A DNA stretch of 14,158 nucleotides from CAYWNA01 sp964459305 (GTDB lineage Bacteria; Planctomycetota; Planctomycetia; Pirellulales; Pirellulaceae). The first letter of the stretch is position 1; each line of letters starts with the position of its first letter. Under the pieces are notes generated by a model, which saw nothing but the letters and a program-made list of their open reading frames with translations, did not search any database and was not told the DNA's origin. Positions 5,629 to 13,500 of the stretch are shown in pieces. The translations under genes and the position numbers were made by a program. The DNA lies in contig CAYWNA010000314.1 of NCBI GenBank assembly GCA_964459305.1, forward strand, positions 1 through 14,158, read 5' to 3'.

Positions 5629-7674
5629 TCAGCGAGGTTCGATTTGAAGACCGTCGCCATTGTCGGCGGCGGCAAACGCTGCTCGCAGCCAATCGGGATC
5701 TCCAGCTTCCACAGGCACATTGCGGAGCGTCAGCTTGCGGTCGGCCAGCAGCGAAGCCCACTGGAGCACGTCGCCGTGTTCGAGCACGCAGGATACCAGC
5801 GGCAGGTTGCGTTTCTCGAAACAGCAATCTTTCAAATCCACGTCGGTCGAAGTGATACGCGTGTCTATTGCTGCGGCGAACAGAACGGCAATGGCTGCAT
5901 CGCCTGATTCGCGTCCGACGAGTGTGACCCGTGTCATGTCCGCGTCAGTTCGGGACGACAGACCGTCCAGCACTCCCGTGATGTCGGTGCACCCCATGCC
6001 GGGAACAGGCCGTCCCCAAACGATTCCGTTTCGCTCCCAGCCTCGTCGTTGGCGAGTATCGTCGTTGCCGCCGGTCGAAAACATCTCGCCAAAGCACCGC
6101 ACGTCGGGCAGAACGACGAATTGTCCCTCCTGCGCAAGCCTCCGCGGCGAGCCCGGTCCGGTTTCGGCCAATAACGATTCCTTTCCCGCACCATCCAAGA
6201 TCATCACGATCGGTAGCCGACCTTCGGCCTCACGGGGACGAAGAACGATCGTCGGCACCCATAATCCGCCTTCGCTTGGATAGCCCACACGCTCGACCTC
6301 AATGTCCCCTTCGATTGTCTTCGCAATCTTCCTAGGCTCGTCGGTCGCTCGCCGAGACGTCGCATCCAGGCCCAACAGAACCTTCAAGTCTTCGCGAATT
6401 TGCTCGCGGTAGCGTTGCCAGTCGGCGGAATTGGCTGGCGCCGGATTCTTGTATCCACGCGCGCGCTTGTAGATATTGCTGATCTCGCCAAATCCCTTAT
6501 CGGTTGGAACCTCGGCCGAGAGTCCTTTCAGCGTTTCCACGGGGAATGTCTTCACTTCGTCCGGCTCGACGACGGATGTTGGAGACTCTTTGCCGCGAAC
6601 CCATTTTTCCATCCACCAATAGGTGCGTTCGCGTTTCGGCTTGTCGTAGCTGTGAGGCGTGTCGTAGTACCGGCAGTCGACGCGATCGGGCAGATTGTTG
6701 GCGGTGTACAGCTTCCGAATCGTCGGAAAATTGTCGCCTTCGAAGTTCTTGGTCCAATCATTCATGGTCAGGAATTGCAGGGCGGCCGGAAAGCCCAGAG
6801 CGCTGATTTCCGGATGGTCGGTAAACTGCATGACGTCAGGAAAATGGTTGCACGTGCAGTGGTGGCGGTTCGGGAACATGATCTCGCGAAAGTCGCACGT
6901 CAGTCCCACAACGGTCGCCGCTTTCACGCGCGAATCCAGCGCGACGAGCATCTGAGTTTGAAGGCCACCGCCGGATGCGCCGGCTACGCCGATCCGAGTC
7001 TTGTCCGCCTGCGGCAGCGATTCCAGGTAGTCGAGTGCCCGAATGTTGTTCCATATCATCAAAGTTTGGTGGGACACTCCCAGATACAGATCTTCGTAGT
7101 GGTTCTGTGTGGACGAAAATGTCACGTATCCCAGTCTGGCAAAGTACAGACATCGACGCTGGACCTCAGGATGGGCATTGCCGTCCTTCCAGTGGCCGTG
7201 CGGGCAGAGCATGACCGGCGCCGGCTTTTCGGCAAGCTCTTTCGGCATGTACAGCAGCCCGGACGAATAGACGTTAGGCCACAGTTGATAGTACACTCGG
7301 CGAACCGTGCACCACGGATGATCCAACGGCGAGGATTCGTGGACGTCCAACGCAATGCGATCTGGCAAGGGCCACAATCCTACGCTCCCGAGCACTCTTT
7401 TCTTCAGCGCCGCCTGATGAGCCTTGAACTCCTGTCCTTCGCGGACCACGAACGGTTTGGGGACTGACATTTGGTGATAATACTCGGTCAGCATTTCTGC
7501 TGTCGAAAGAATGTCCGGCTGATTTTCTGCGGAAGTTCCCGTCGGCTGGTTCGCTTCCACGGTCGAGCTTTGGCAGCCCAGGAGCATTAGCGCACCAACG
7601 ATCAGGACGCAGGCAACTTTCCGCGAGATTTCGACTCCTCTGATTTCGCACTGCTTGCTACATTGTGTGGACAT
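5629..7674 (-). CDS. Secreted two-domain alpha/beta hydrolase lipoprotein (acetyl xylan esterase-like)
   Basis: 681 residues from the ATG at 7674, chosen because GGGGA lies 5 bases ahead; in-frame starts at 7686 (ATG) and 7713 lack such a site. Residues 17-34 form a lipoprotein signal ending LMLLGC (lipobox Cys34). Domain 1 (about 85-365) is an alpha/beta hydrolase: APVMLCPHGHW oxyanion region (152-162), nucleophile elbow GVAGASGGG with Ser234, and His341 in DTPHSYDK as likely catalytic histidine. A second hydrolase-like domain (about 440-670) has GYPSEGGLWVPTIVLRP and VTLVGRESGDAAIAVLFAAA, where the elbow lacks a normal GxSxG, so it is probably inactive. The fold relates to acetyl xylan esterase/cephalosporin deacetylase families. 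A deacetylase of polysaccharide is likely; the substrate is unknown. It shares a 114-base gap with the divergent gene at 7789. Confidence 0.82.
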   Translation of the reverse strand: MSTQCSKQCEIRGVEISRKVACVLIVGALMLLGCQSSTVEANQPTGTSAENQPDILSTAEMLTEYYHQMSVPKPFVVREGQEFKAHQAALKKRVLGSVGLWPLPDRIALDVHESSPLDHPWCTVRRVYYQLWPNVYSSGLLYMPKELAEKPAPVMLCPHGHWKDGNAHPEVQRRCLYFARLGYVTFSSTQNHYEDLYLGVSHQTLMIWNNIRALDYLESLPQADKTRIGVAGASGGGLQTQMLVALDSRVKAATVVGLTCDFREIMFPNRHHCTCNHFPDVMQFTDHPEISALGFPAALQFLTMNDWTKNFEGDNFPTIRKLYTANNLPDRVDCRYYDTPHSYDKPKRERTYWWMEKWVRGKESPTSVVEPDEVKTFPVETLKGLSAEVPTDKGFGEISNIYKRARGYKNPAPANSADWQRYREQIREDLKVLLGLDATSRRATDEPRKIAKTIEGDIEVERVGYPSEGGLWVPTIVLRPREAEGRLPIVMILDGAGKESLLAETGPGSPRRLAQEGQFVVLPDVRCFGEMFSTGGNDDTRQRRGWERNGIVWGRPVPGMGCTDITGVLDGLSSRTDADMTRVTLVGRESGDAAIAVLFAAAIDTRITSTDVDLKDCCFEKRNLPLVSCVLEHGDVLQWASLLADRKLTLRNVPVEAGDPDWLRAAFAAADNGDGLQIEPR

Positions 7675-7679
7675 TTCGT

Positions 7680-7684
7680 TCCCC
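7680..7684 (-). promoter_or_regulatory. Ribosome binding site of the hydrolase gene
   Basis: GGGGA on the minus strand, 5 bases before the ATG at 7674. It selects MSTQCSKQ as the N-terminus, directly ahead of the lipoprotein signal. Confidence 0.5.
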
Positions 7685-7776
7685 ATAGTGGACTTGACAC
7701 GTGCCCGATACACAGAAGAATTCTAACCGTTCGATTTCTGCTTGTGTAAGAACCAAATCTACATGCCGGGAAACAC

Positions 7777-7782
7777 GGAGGG
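7777..7782 (+). promoter_or_regulatory. Ribosome binding site of the DUF1186/SEC-C gene
   Basis: GGAGGG, 6 bases before the ATG at 7789. It supports that start over the internal ATG at 7828. Confidence 0.65.
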
Positions 7783-7788
7783 AATAGT

Positions 7789-8760
7789 ATGGAGACCGCT
7801 AACAGAGATTTGTCAGCGTCGTCCGATATGGACATCGATTGGATTATCGAAGAACTGGCTGCGGCCGAAGGGAAGTTGCCCGAAGAGGCGATTCGTGCTG
7901 CACGAGAACATCGCGACGAGATCATCCCGGCACTGATCGATGTGCTTCATTCGACGTCCCACGAGGCACGAGAGGGAATGAAGCCGGAAGGTAACGCTCA
8001 TTTCTTCGCCCTGTTCCTGCTCGCCGAGTTTCAGGCCAAAGAGGCTCTACCCGCCATCATCGAGGCCGTCTCGCTGCCGGGCGATTTGCCCTTTGACCTT
8101 TTCGGCGACGCGATCACGACGACGCTGGCCCGCGTGCTGGTCTCGCTTGCAGACGACGGACCTGATTTATTGGATTCGTTGATCCGCAACAGGAAATTGG
8201 ACGAATATGTCCGTTGGGAGGCAGCCCAGGGTTACCCCTATCTCGTCCGCGACGGCCACATGGAGCGCAAGGAAGCCGTCGAGCGACTGCGAGGCATCTT
8301 GCGTGACGCCATCGACGACGAGGATGTCGAGATTACTGGTCCTCTCGTGTCTGTTCTGGAGTCTCTATTTCCGGCTGAAGCCTACGACGAAATTGCGGAA
8401 GCTTATAGACGCGAGTTGGTGGAAACATTTCTCATTGGCCTGAAAGACGTGGAGTCCGCACTGGAGAGGGGCGAGGAGGGCATGCGAGAAGCTCTTGATC
8501 AACTTGAACCGACGTTGATCGAAGATACCGCCGAGGAACTTCGTACGTGGGCTGCGTTCCGCGAAGAACCGCCCTCCAGGCCCAAGCTGCTGCCTCCGAA
8601 ATCTCCACGTCTGCCGGGCTCTATTTCCCCATTCGCGAGTCCAACTGCAATGCAGAGCCCGGCAGATGATGCCCCTGATGAGCCTCGCGTTGGGCGCAAC
8701 GCTCCATGTCCGTGCGGCAGTGGGAAGAAATATAAGAAGTGTTGCGGATCAAGAAGGTAG
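7789..8760 (+). CDS. DUF1186-like helical protein with C-terminal SEC-C zinc motif
   Basis: 323 residues. The bulk (about 14-255) is helical and HEAT-like: segments such as IIPALIDVLHS, FFALFLLAEFQAKEALPAIIEAVSLPG and DEYVRWEAAQGYPYLVRDG fit the DUF1186 family. A Pro/Ser-rich linker follows (about 265-298), then a SEC-C motif, GRNAPCPCGSGKKYKKCCG (302-320), with Cys307, Cys309, Cys318 and Cys319 as zinc ligands. SEC-C motifs are best known at the SecA C-terminus, but also tail many small proteins of unknown role, where they probably bind protein or nucleic acid. No signal peptide. The molecular function is unknown. The gene stands alone on the plus strand, divergent from the hydrolase; the next plus-strand gene, the sulfatase remnant, begins 98 bases on. 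Confidence 0.82.
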   Translation: METANRDLSASSDMDIDWIIEELAAAEGKLPEEAIRAAREHRDEIIPALIDVLHSTSHEAREGMKPEGNAHFFALFLLAEFQAKEALPAIIEAVSLPGDLPFDLFGDAITTTLARVLVSLADDGPDLLDSLIRNRKLDEYVRWEAAQGYPYLVRDGHMERKEAVERLRGILRDAIDDEDVEITGPLVSVLESLFPAEAYDEIAEAYRRELVETFLIGLKDVESALERGEEGMREALDQLEPTLIEDTAEELRTWAAFREEPPSRPKLLPPKSPRLPGSISPFASPTAMQSPADDAPDEPRVGRNAPCPCGSGKKYKKCCGSRR

Positions 8761-9040
8761 CGATTCTAGATCTCGGCCAGGCGTGATGACGTGCAACTCG
8801 CCTGTCCAGGAAGGCAACAGACATCGCACCATTTGGCAGAACCGCGGGGGTCACACCCATGAAGATGAATACGATGAGTGAAAAGTCGACTGTCTTTGTG
8901 CGCTGGTTCGCGGTGGCGCTGTTGGTCTGCGGCGGGCTGACGACGGCCGGTGCCGCTCCCATGATTCGAGGTCCCAATGTCAGCATTGTCCTCACGGATG
9001 ACCAGGGGTACGGAGATGTGGGCATCCACGGCAACGACAA

Positions 9041-9045
9041 GATCA
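9041..9045 (+). repeat. Target-site duplication, left copy (GATCA)
   Basis: GATCA directly before the element. Its partner is at 9238-9242. Removing 9046-9242 rejoins the codons as Asp-Lys-Ile-Lys-Thr-Pro-Asn, the expected sulfatase sequence. Confidence 0.8.
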
Positions 9046-9237
9046 CCCTAGCGTTGCAGATTTCTGTAGGCGAGCGGAGGGCGTTAGCCCGCTGATTGAG
9101 GCACCAACCAGCCATCGCGCCCTTGCGGCCAGGCACCACGAAACGTGAAGTCTTGCAACGCACTCTTAACATCTTGCATAATCTGGGAAATCAGGGGCCT
9201 AACGGCCCCCGCTCGCCATTTTTTCTGCAACCACAGG
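9046..9237. mobile_element. 192-bp MITE-like insertion in the sulfatase gene
   Basis: The left end (9046-9097) and the reverse complement of the right end (9189-9237) align over about 50 bases with gaps, sharing GTTGCAGA, GGCGAGCGG, GTTAG.CCC and CTGATT. Each arm also holds its own small hairpin: GGGC-GTTA-GCCC on the left and GGGGCC-TAAC-GGCCCC (9194-9209) on the right. It is flanked by direct GATCA copies. The central 90 bases have no coding capacity. It is non-autonomous; the mobilising transposase is not in this window. It is unlike the palindromic copies A-C and the 4403 element. Confidence 0.85.
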
Positions 9238-9242
9238 GATCA
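9238..9242 (+). repeat. Target-site duplication, right copy (GATCA)
   Basis: GATCA directly after the element, matching 9041-9045. Confidence 0.8.
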
Positions 9243-9380
9243 AGACGCCCAACCTCGATCGGTTTGCCCGGCAAGGCGTCCAGATGTGTCATTTCTACTG
9301 CAGCCCGGTTTGCGCCCCGACGCGTGCCAGTCTGCCTGCCGTGAGTCGCTACGGAGTCCATCGCGCTGGAATTGGAGTTG

Positions 9381-9980
9381 CTATAGAGAATCCTCCGATC
9401 CGCGGGCATACTGCTCGATCAAGGAATCCAACTCCTGCTGCACGTCATCTTCATGCATTCTCGCGCTCCATTGTTTCAAATAGTCGAGATCCAACCGGCC
9501 TCGCTGGACCCAGCGGATGCCGCGCACATCGTGCAGGTCTTTCTCGCGGTGGAAGGCAAGCTTCAGAAGGATTAGATCTTCGGCCGTTGTTATGGAAATC
9601 TGGTGGCTTTCGAAGGGCATGAGAACGGCGCGACGCAACACCTCTTCCTGAAGCGGCACAACCGGCACGAACAACTCGGCCCGGATGGACTGACGATAAC
9701 ACTCGATGAGCATTCGCTCGCGGACATCGCCGCGCATCTGCTGAACTGTCACGGGTACGGAATCGCCAGATTCATCTCGCATCTGGCATCCGATGGACGT
9801 CAACTGGTCCGCCAACGCTTGGCATTTCAACGCCGGGATCAAGACGAGACAGTCGACAACTACCGTCGTACGCACGATTCCCCAATAGTTGTTCGCCAGT
9901 GCGCCACCAAAGGTGTAACGCAACTGAAGACGCTGGAAAACCTCCGCCAAATCTGTGATCAGCGGGATGAGCTTCTGCAT
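9381..9980 (-). CDS. Nucleotidyltransferase-like protein, possible toxin-antitoxin component
   Basis: 199 residues from the ATG at 9980 (a GTG two codons upstream is an alternative). The start YTFGGALANNYWGIVRTT (22-39) is the conserved glycine-rich opening of minimal nucleotidyltransferases of the DUF6036/AbiEii-like type. The metal-binding D-x-D expected at 41 and 43 reads Val41-Val-Asp43, so the first aspartate is lost. The second half has LFVPVVPLQEEVLRRAVLMPF and the family-typical TTAEDLILLKLAFHREKDLHDVRGI, then a helical tail ending QQELDSLIEQYARGSEDSL. It overlaps the upstream small gene by 22 bases, implying translational coupling. Cysteines at usually non-Cys positions (44, 53) also hint at drift. 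Related proteins often sit in toxin-antitoxin or phage-defence pairs; activity here is uncertain. Confidence 0.75.
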   Translation of the reverse strand: MQKLIPLITDLAEVFQRLQLRYTFGGALANNYWGIVRTTVVVDCLVLIPALKCQALADQLTSIGCQMRDESGDSVPVTVQQMRGDVRERMLIECYRQSIRAELFVPVVPLQEEVLRRAVLMPFESHQISITTAEDLILLKLAFHREKDLHDVRGIRWVQRGRLDLDYLKQWSARMHEDDVQQELDSLIEQYARGSEDSL

Positions 9981-10216
9981 CGGCACTCACTTAGCGCCTC
10001 GGCGCGAAAGTTCTTCCACCAGGGATCGAATCGACGGTTCAATTGATCGGCAATCCGCATACGGCGACGACGCTCTTCGAGAGAAAGGGTCTGCCAAACG
10101 GCCGCCGTCTGCAGCAAGTCAGCAAACATCGCCATCCTCTCTTCAGGCGTCTTGCCCTCGCTGCTGAGAGCATCCCTCCTAATGGTCTCGATCTCTGATT
10201 GTGCGAATGGAATCAT
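9959..10216 (-). CDS. Small partner protein encoded upstream of the nucleotidyltransferase-like gene
   Basis: 85 residues from the ATG at 10216, preceded by GGGAAG at 8 bases; a GTG at 10249 is a weaker alternative. Predicted all-helical and strongly charged, with EERMAMFADLLQTAAVW (about 26-42) and a basic stretch LEERRRRMRIADQLNRR (about 46-62), then the motif FDPWWKNFRAEAL. No signal peptide. Its end overlaps the start of the nucleotidyltransferase-like gene by 22 bases. By position and size it could be the antitoxin or a regulator of the downstream enzyme. I recall similar pairs in planctomycetes but know of no characterised member. The last residues (CRCRSSSR) look unconserved. Confidence 0.65.
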   Translation of the reverse strand: MIPFAQSEIETIRRDALSSEGKTPEERMAMFADLLQTAAVWQTLSLEERRRRMRIADQLNRRFDPWWKNFRAEALSECRCRSSSR

Positions 10217-10542
10217 CTGCCTGGCTTCCCGACCGTTCGTTAACCGCACTGAGCGCGAATTATACTCCTTGATCCGTATTCACGTCACCCCAGCCATGTC
10301 AGGGCCTGGATCTCTAGCGATCGGAAAGAGCCATGACGCGAGCGATTTGACACACCAATCTCATATCCGCCGAGTCACGCTTTCGATGAATCCCGCACTC
10401 CCACGGCCGGGCGTAGGGGCGAATCACGGTCCTGTTGCTCTTGACGGAACCATTTGTCAAGCCCTGTTGGCAGGGTCCGGATCTGGTCTACAATCAGCTT
10501 CTCACGGATCACAAACGGGCACCCTAACGACGGATCGTAATC
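10217..10542. other. Gap of 326 bases upstream of dnaE
   Basis: No credible gene on either strand; the long minus-strand open frame reaching in from 11712 is a shadow of dnaE. It contains a short perfect stem CCCTG-TTGG-CAGGG (10462-10475) and a candidate promoter overlapping it. No sulfatase sequence resumes here, so the missing part of that gene is not simply on the far side of the two-gene module. Confidence 0.5.
10467..10494 (+). promoter_or_regulatory. Candidate sigma70-type promoter of dnaE
   Basis: TTGGCA (10467-10472), a 16-base spacer and TACAAT (10489-10494), each one mismatch from consensus, 48 bases before the dnaE ATG. The -35 box overlaps a small hairpin. Predicted by eye only; planctomycete promoter consensus is poorly defined. 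Confidence 0.35.
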
Positions 10543-13500
10543 ATGAGCCACAGGCCTTTCGCTCATCTCCATTGTCATAGTCACTTCAGCCTGCTCGACG
10601 GAGCCGGTTCCATTGGCAAGCTGGTCGAACGAGCCAAAGAGCACGGCATGAATGCTCTGGCTCTGACCGATCACGGAAATCTGCACGGCGCGTTGGAGTT
10701 CTACAAGAAAGCCAAAGCTGCCGATGTGAACCCCGTCGTCGGCTACGAAGCCTATATTGCCCCCGGCAGCCGCCGAGACAAAAACGCAGGCAGCATGAAG
10801 GAGGCCAGCTATCACTTGACACTGCTGTGTCAGAATCGCATCGGTTTTCAGAACCTGTTGAAGATGGCTTCTGTGGCTTACCTGGAGGGGTTCTACTTCA
10901 AACCGCGAATCGACAAGGAACTGCTGGAGCAGCATAGCGAGGGGATCATCTGTCTCAGCGGCTGCGTGTCCAGCGAATTGAACCGCACGTTGCTGCGGGG
11001 GCGTGGCGGCGAAGACGATTTGACGGAACCCATGGAAGTCGCCAGATGGTTTCAGGATCTTTTCGGCGATCGCTACTTCATCGAAGTCATGAACAATGGC
11101 GCGGAGCCTCAACGGTTGGTGCTGCAAGGCGCCGTGGACGTTGCGAACAAAGTTGGGGTGCCGTTGGTCGCCACCAGCGACTGCCACTATGTGGACCGAG
11201 AGGACTCGGAAGCCCAGGACGTGATGCTGTGCATCAATACGGGCAAATTCCGCACGGACACCAGCCGGATGCGGATGGACGGCAATCAATACTATCTGCG
11301 AAGTCCGGAGGAAATGTATGGCGCGTTTCCGGGACTGGAAGATGCCGTCGCCCGTAGCCAAGAGATTGCCGATCGGGTCGACTTGGAGTTGGATCTTGGC
11401 AAGCGGCATTTCCCCACATACGCGCCGATGCCCGAAGAAAAAACGGCCGAGCAGTTCCTGCGCGAGCTGTGTATCCAAGGGCTGAAAGAACGCTACGACG
11501 GCAACGAGACAATGTGCCCCGGCGGTGAGCTTGCACAGGTTGTGATGGAGCGATTGGACCGGGAACTTGGCGTCATCAACAAGCTGGGGTTCCCAAACTA
11601 CTTTTTGATTGTTTGGGACTTCGTGCGCGAAGCGCGCGACTTGGGTATTCCGACGACGGCCCGCGGCAGCGGCGTTGGGGCGATCGTTTGTTACGCGCTG
11701 TATTTGAGCCACGTTTGCCCGATCGAGTACGACCTGTTGTTCGAGCGATTCCTAGACGAGAACCGGCTGGAGGCGCCGGACATCGATATCGACTTCTGCA
11801 AAGAGCGCCGTGCGGACATCATGCAGTACGTCAAGGACAAGTACGGCGAAGCCAACGTGGCGCAGATCGGCACCTTTGGCACGCTGCAGGCACGGGCGGC
11901 AATCAAGGACGTGGGTCGCGTGCTCGGTATCCCGCTGGCGCGGGTCAACGAAGTCACGGGCATGGTGCCGGAGGAGCTGAATATTTCGCTCGACGATGCG
12001 TTGAAGAAGGGCGAGGACCTGAAAAAGACCTACGAGGCGGACGGCGAGATTCGCGAGATGATCGATTTGGCCCGCAGAATCGAAGGTCTGGCCCGAAACG
12101 TGGGCACGCACGCTGCGGCGGTGGTGATCGCCGACAAGCCGCTGACCGAATACGTGCCGTTGTGCCGGGTTTCGGGAAAGGAAGACATTATTACGCAGTG
12201 GTCGATGAACGACGTCGAAGACGCCGGGCTACTGAAAATGGACTTCCTGGGGCTTCGCAACTTGACGATCTTGCGTAAGACCGTCGATCTAATCGAGCAG
12301 ACCACGGGCGAGAGGATCGATCCGCTCAGACTCCCGGTTGACGACAAGGATACCTACGCGTTGCTGCAGCGTGGCGAAACGAAAGGTGTGTTTCAGTTGG
12401 AGAGCGGCGGCATTCGCGACCTGCTGCAGAGGATGAAGCCCGACCGCTTCCTGGACATCATCGCAACCAACGCGCTCTATCGTCCCGGTCCGCTGAAGGG
12501 CGGCATGGTCGACGAATATGTCGACGTCAAGCACGGGCGGAAGCAGCCGGAGTACAAGCATCCGGTGTTGAAGGACATCCTGGAAGAAACCAACGGCGTC
12601 ATGGTGTACCAGGAACAGGTGATGCGCATCCTAAATCGCCTGGGCGGCATCGAGTTGGCCAAAGCGTACACCTGTATCAAGGCCATCAGCAAGAAGAAAA
12701 AAGAACTGATCGATGCCAATTACGAGAAGTTCATCCAAGGCTCGACGGCCAGCGGCCTGAGCAAGAAAGACGCGGAGGAAATCTGGGGCTTGATCCTGGA
12801 ATTCGCGGGTTACGGCTTCAACAAATCCCACAGCACCGCGTACGCGTTGATTGCCTACCAGACGGCGTACTTGAAAACACACTATCCAGTGGAGTTTATG
12901 GCCGCGCTCCTTTCGGGCGACATCCCCGGACGGAACTTCAAGAGGAAGGACGCGCTGGTCGAACACATGGAAGACTGCGATCGCATGGGGATCAAGGTCG
13001 TACAACCCGATGTGAACTCGTCGGACGTCGACTTCTCGGTGGAGGGGGGCAAGACCCACTTTGCCCTTTCAGCGATCAAAGGCTGCGGTGGCGGCGCGGC
13101 CGATGCCATTGTTGCGGCCAGGAAGACGGACGGACCGTTCAAAGACTTGTTCGACATCTGCGAGCGCGTCGACGCGTCCGCGTGCAATCGCTCGACGATC
13201 GAGACCTTGATCAAGGCGGGTGCGATGGATTCGCTCGGCGCCAAGCGATCGCAGTTGCTGGCCGTAATCGATCGTGCCATGCAATCCGGCGCATCGGCCT
13301 TGGCCGACCGCCGCAGCGGCCAGAGGAACTTGTTTGGCGACATGGACGACGAAGATGATCAACCCGATGTCGCTTTGCCGGACCTTTCCGAACTGCCGGA
13401 ACGTGAGCTCTCGCTGATGGAAAAGGAGGTACTGGGTTTCTACCGCTCCGGTCATCCGTTGGCAGAGTACGAAGAGAAACTGTCCCAGTTTTGTTCCCAC

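Larger units (their letters stand above)
8859..9380 (+). pseudogene. Sulfatase 5' remnant, interrupted by a MITE-like insertion and truncated
   Basis: Starts at an ATG with GGGGG about 8 bases upstream. A signal peptide (to about TTAGAAP) is followed by the sulfatase N-terminus NVSIVLTDDQGYGDVGIHGNDKI, whose paired Asp residues bind the metal. At 9046 a 192-bp element enters and stops the frame at 9093-9095. After 9242 the sulfatase resumes in the restored frame: KTPNLDRFARQGVQMCHFYC, then SPVCAPTRASL with the formylglycine signature C-x-P-x-R, then RYGVHRAGIGV. Recognisable sequence ends near 9380, where the convergent nucleotidyltransferase-like gene begins; the C-terminal three quarters or more of a normal (about 450-550 residue) sulfatase is absent. 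Family members usually show a Met-Thr-Gly before the RY, here Pro-Ala-Val-Ser, a sign of drift. The gene is clearly dead. Confidence 0.85.

Noticed and set aside
6400..7467. 355-codon plus-strand open frame opposite the hydrolase gene
   Set aside because: Antisense shadow; no known motif, no start signal, and the hydrolase is clear on the other strand.
10441..10460. TTGAC...GTCAA inverted repeat upstream of dnaE as an operator
   Set aside because: Only 5-base arms; expected by chance in a region of this length, and no regulator can be tied to it.
10375..11712. Long 445-codon minus-strand open frame over the dnaE 5' half
   Set aside because: It lies antisense to conserved dnaE codons, has no recognisable domain and reads as low-complexity His/Gln/Val-rich shadow sequence.
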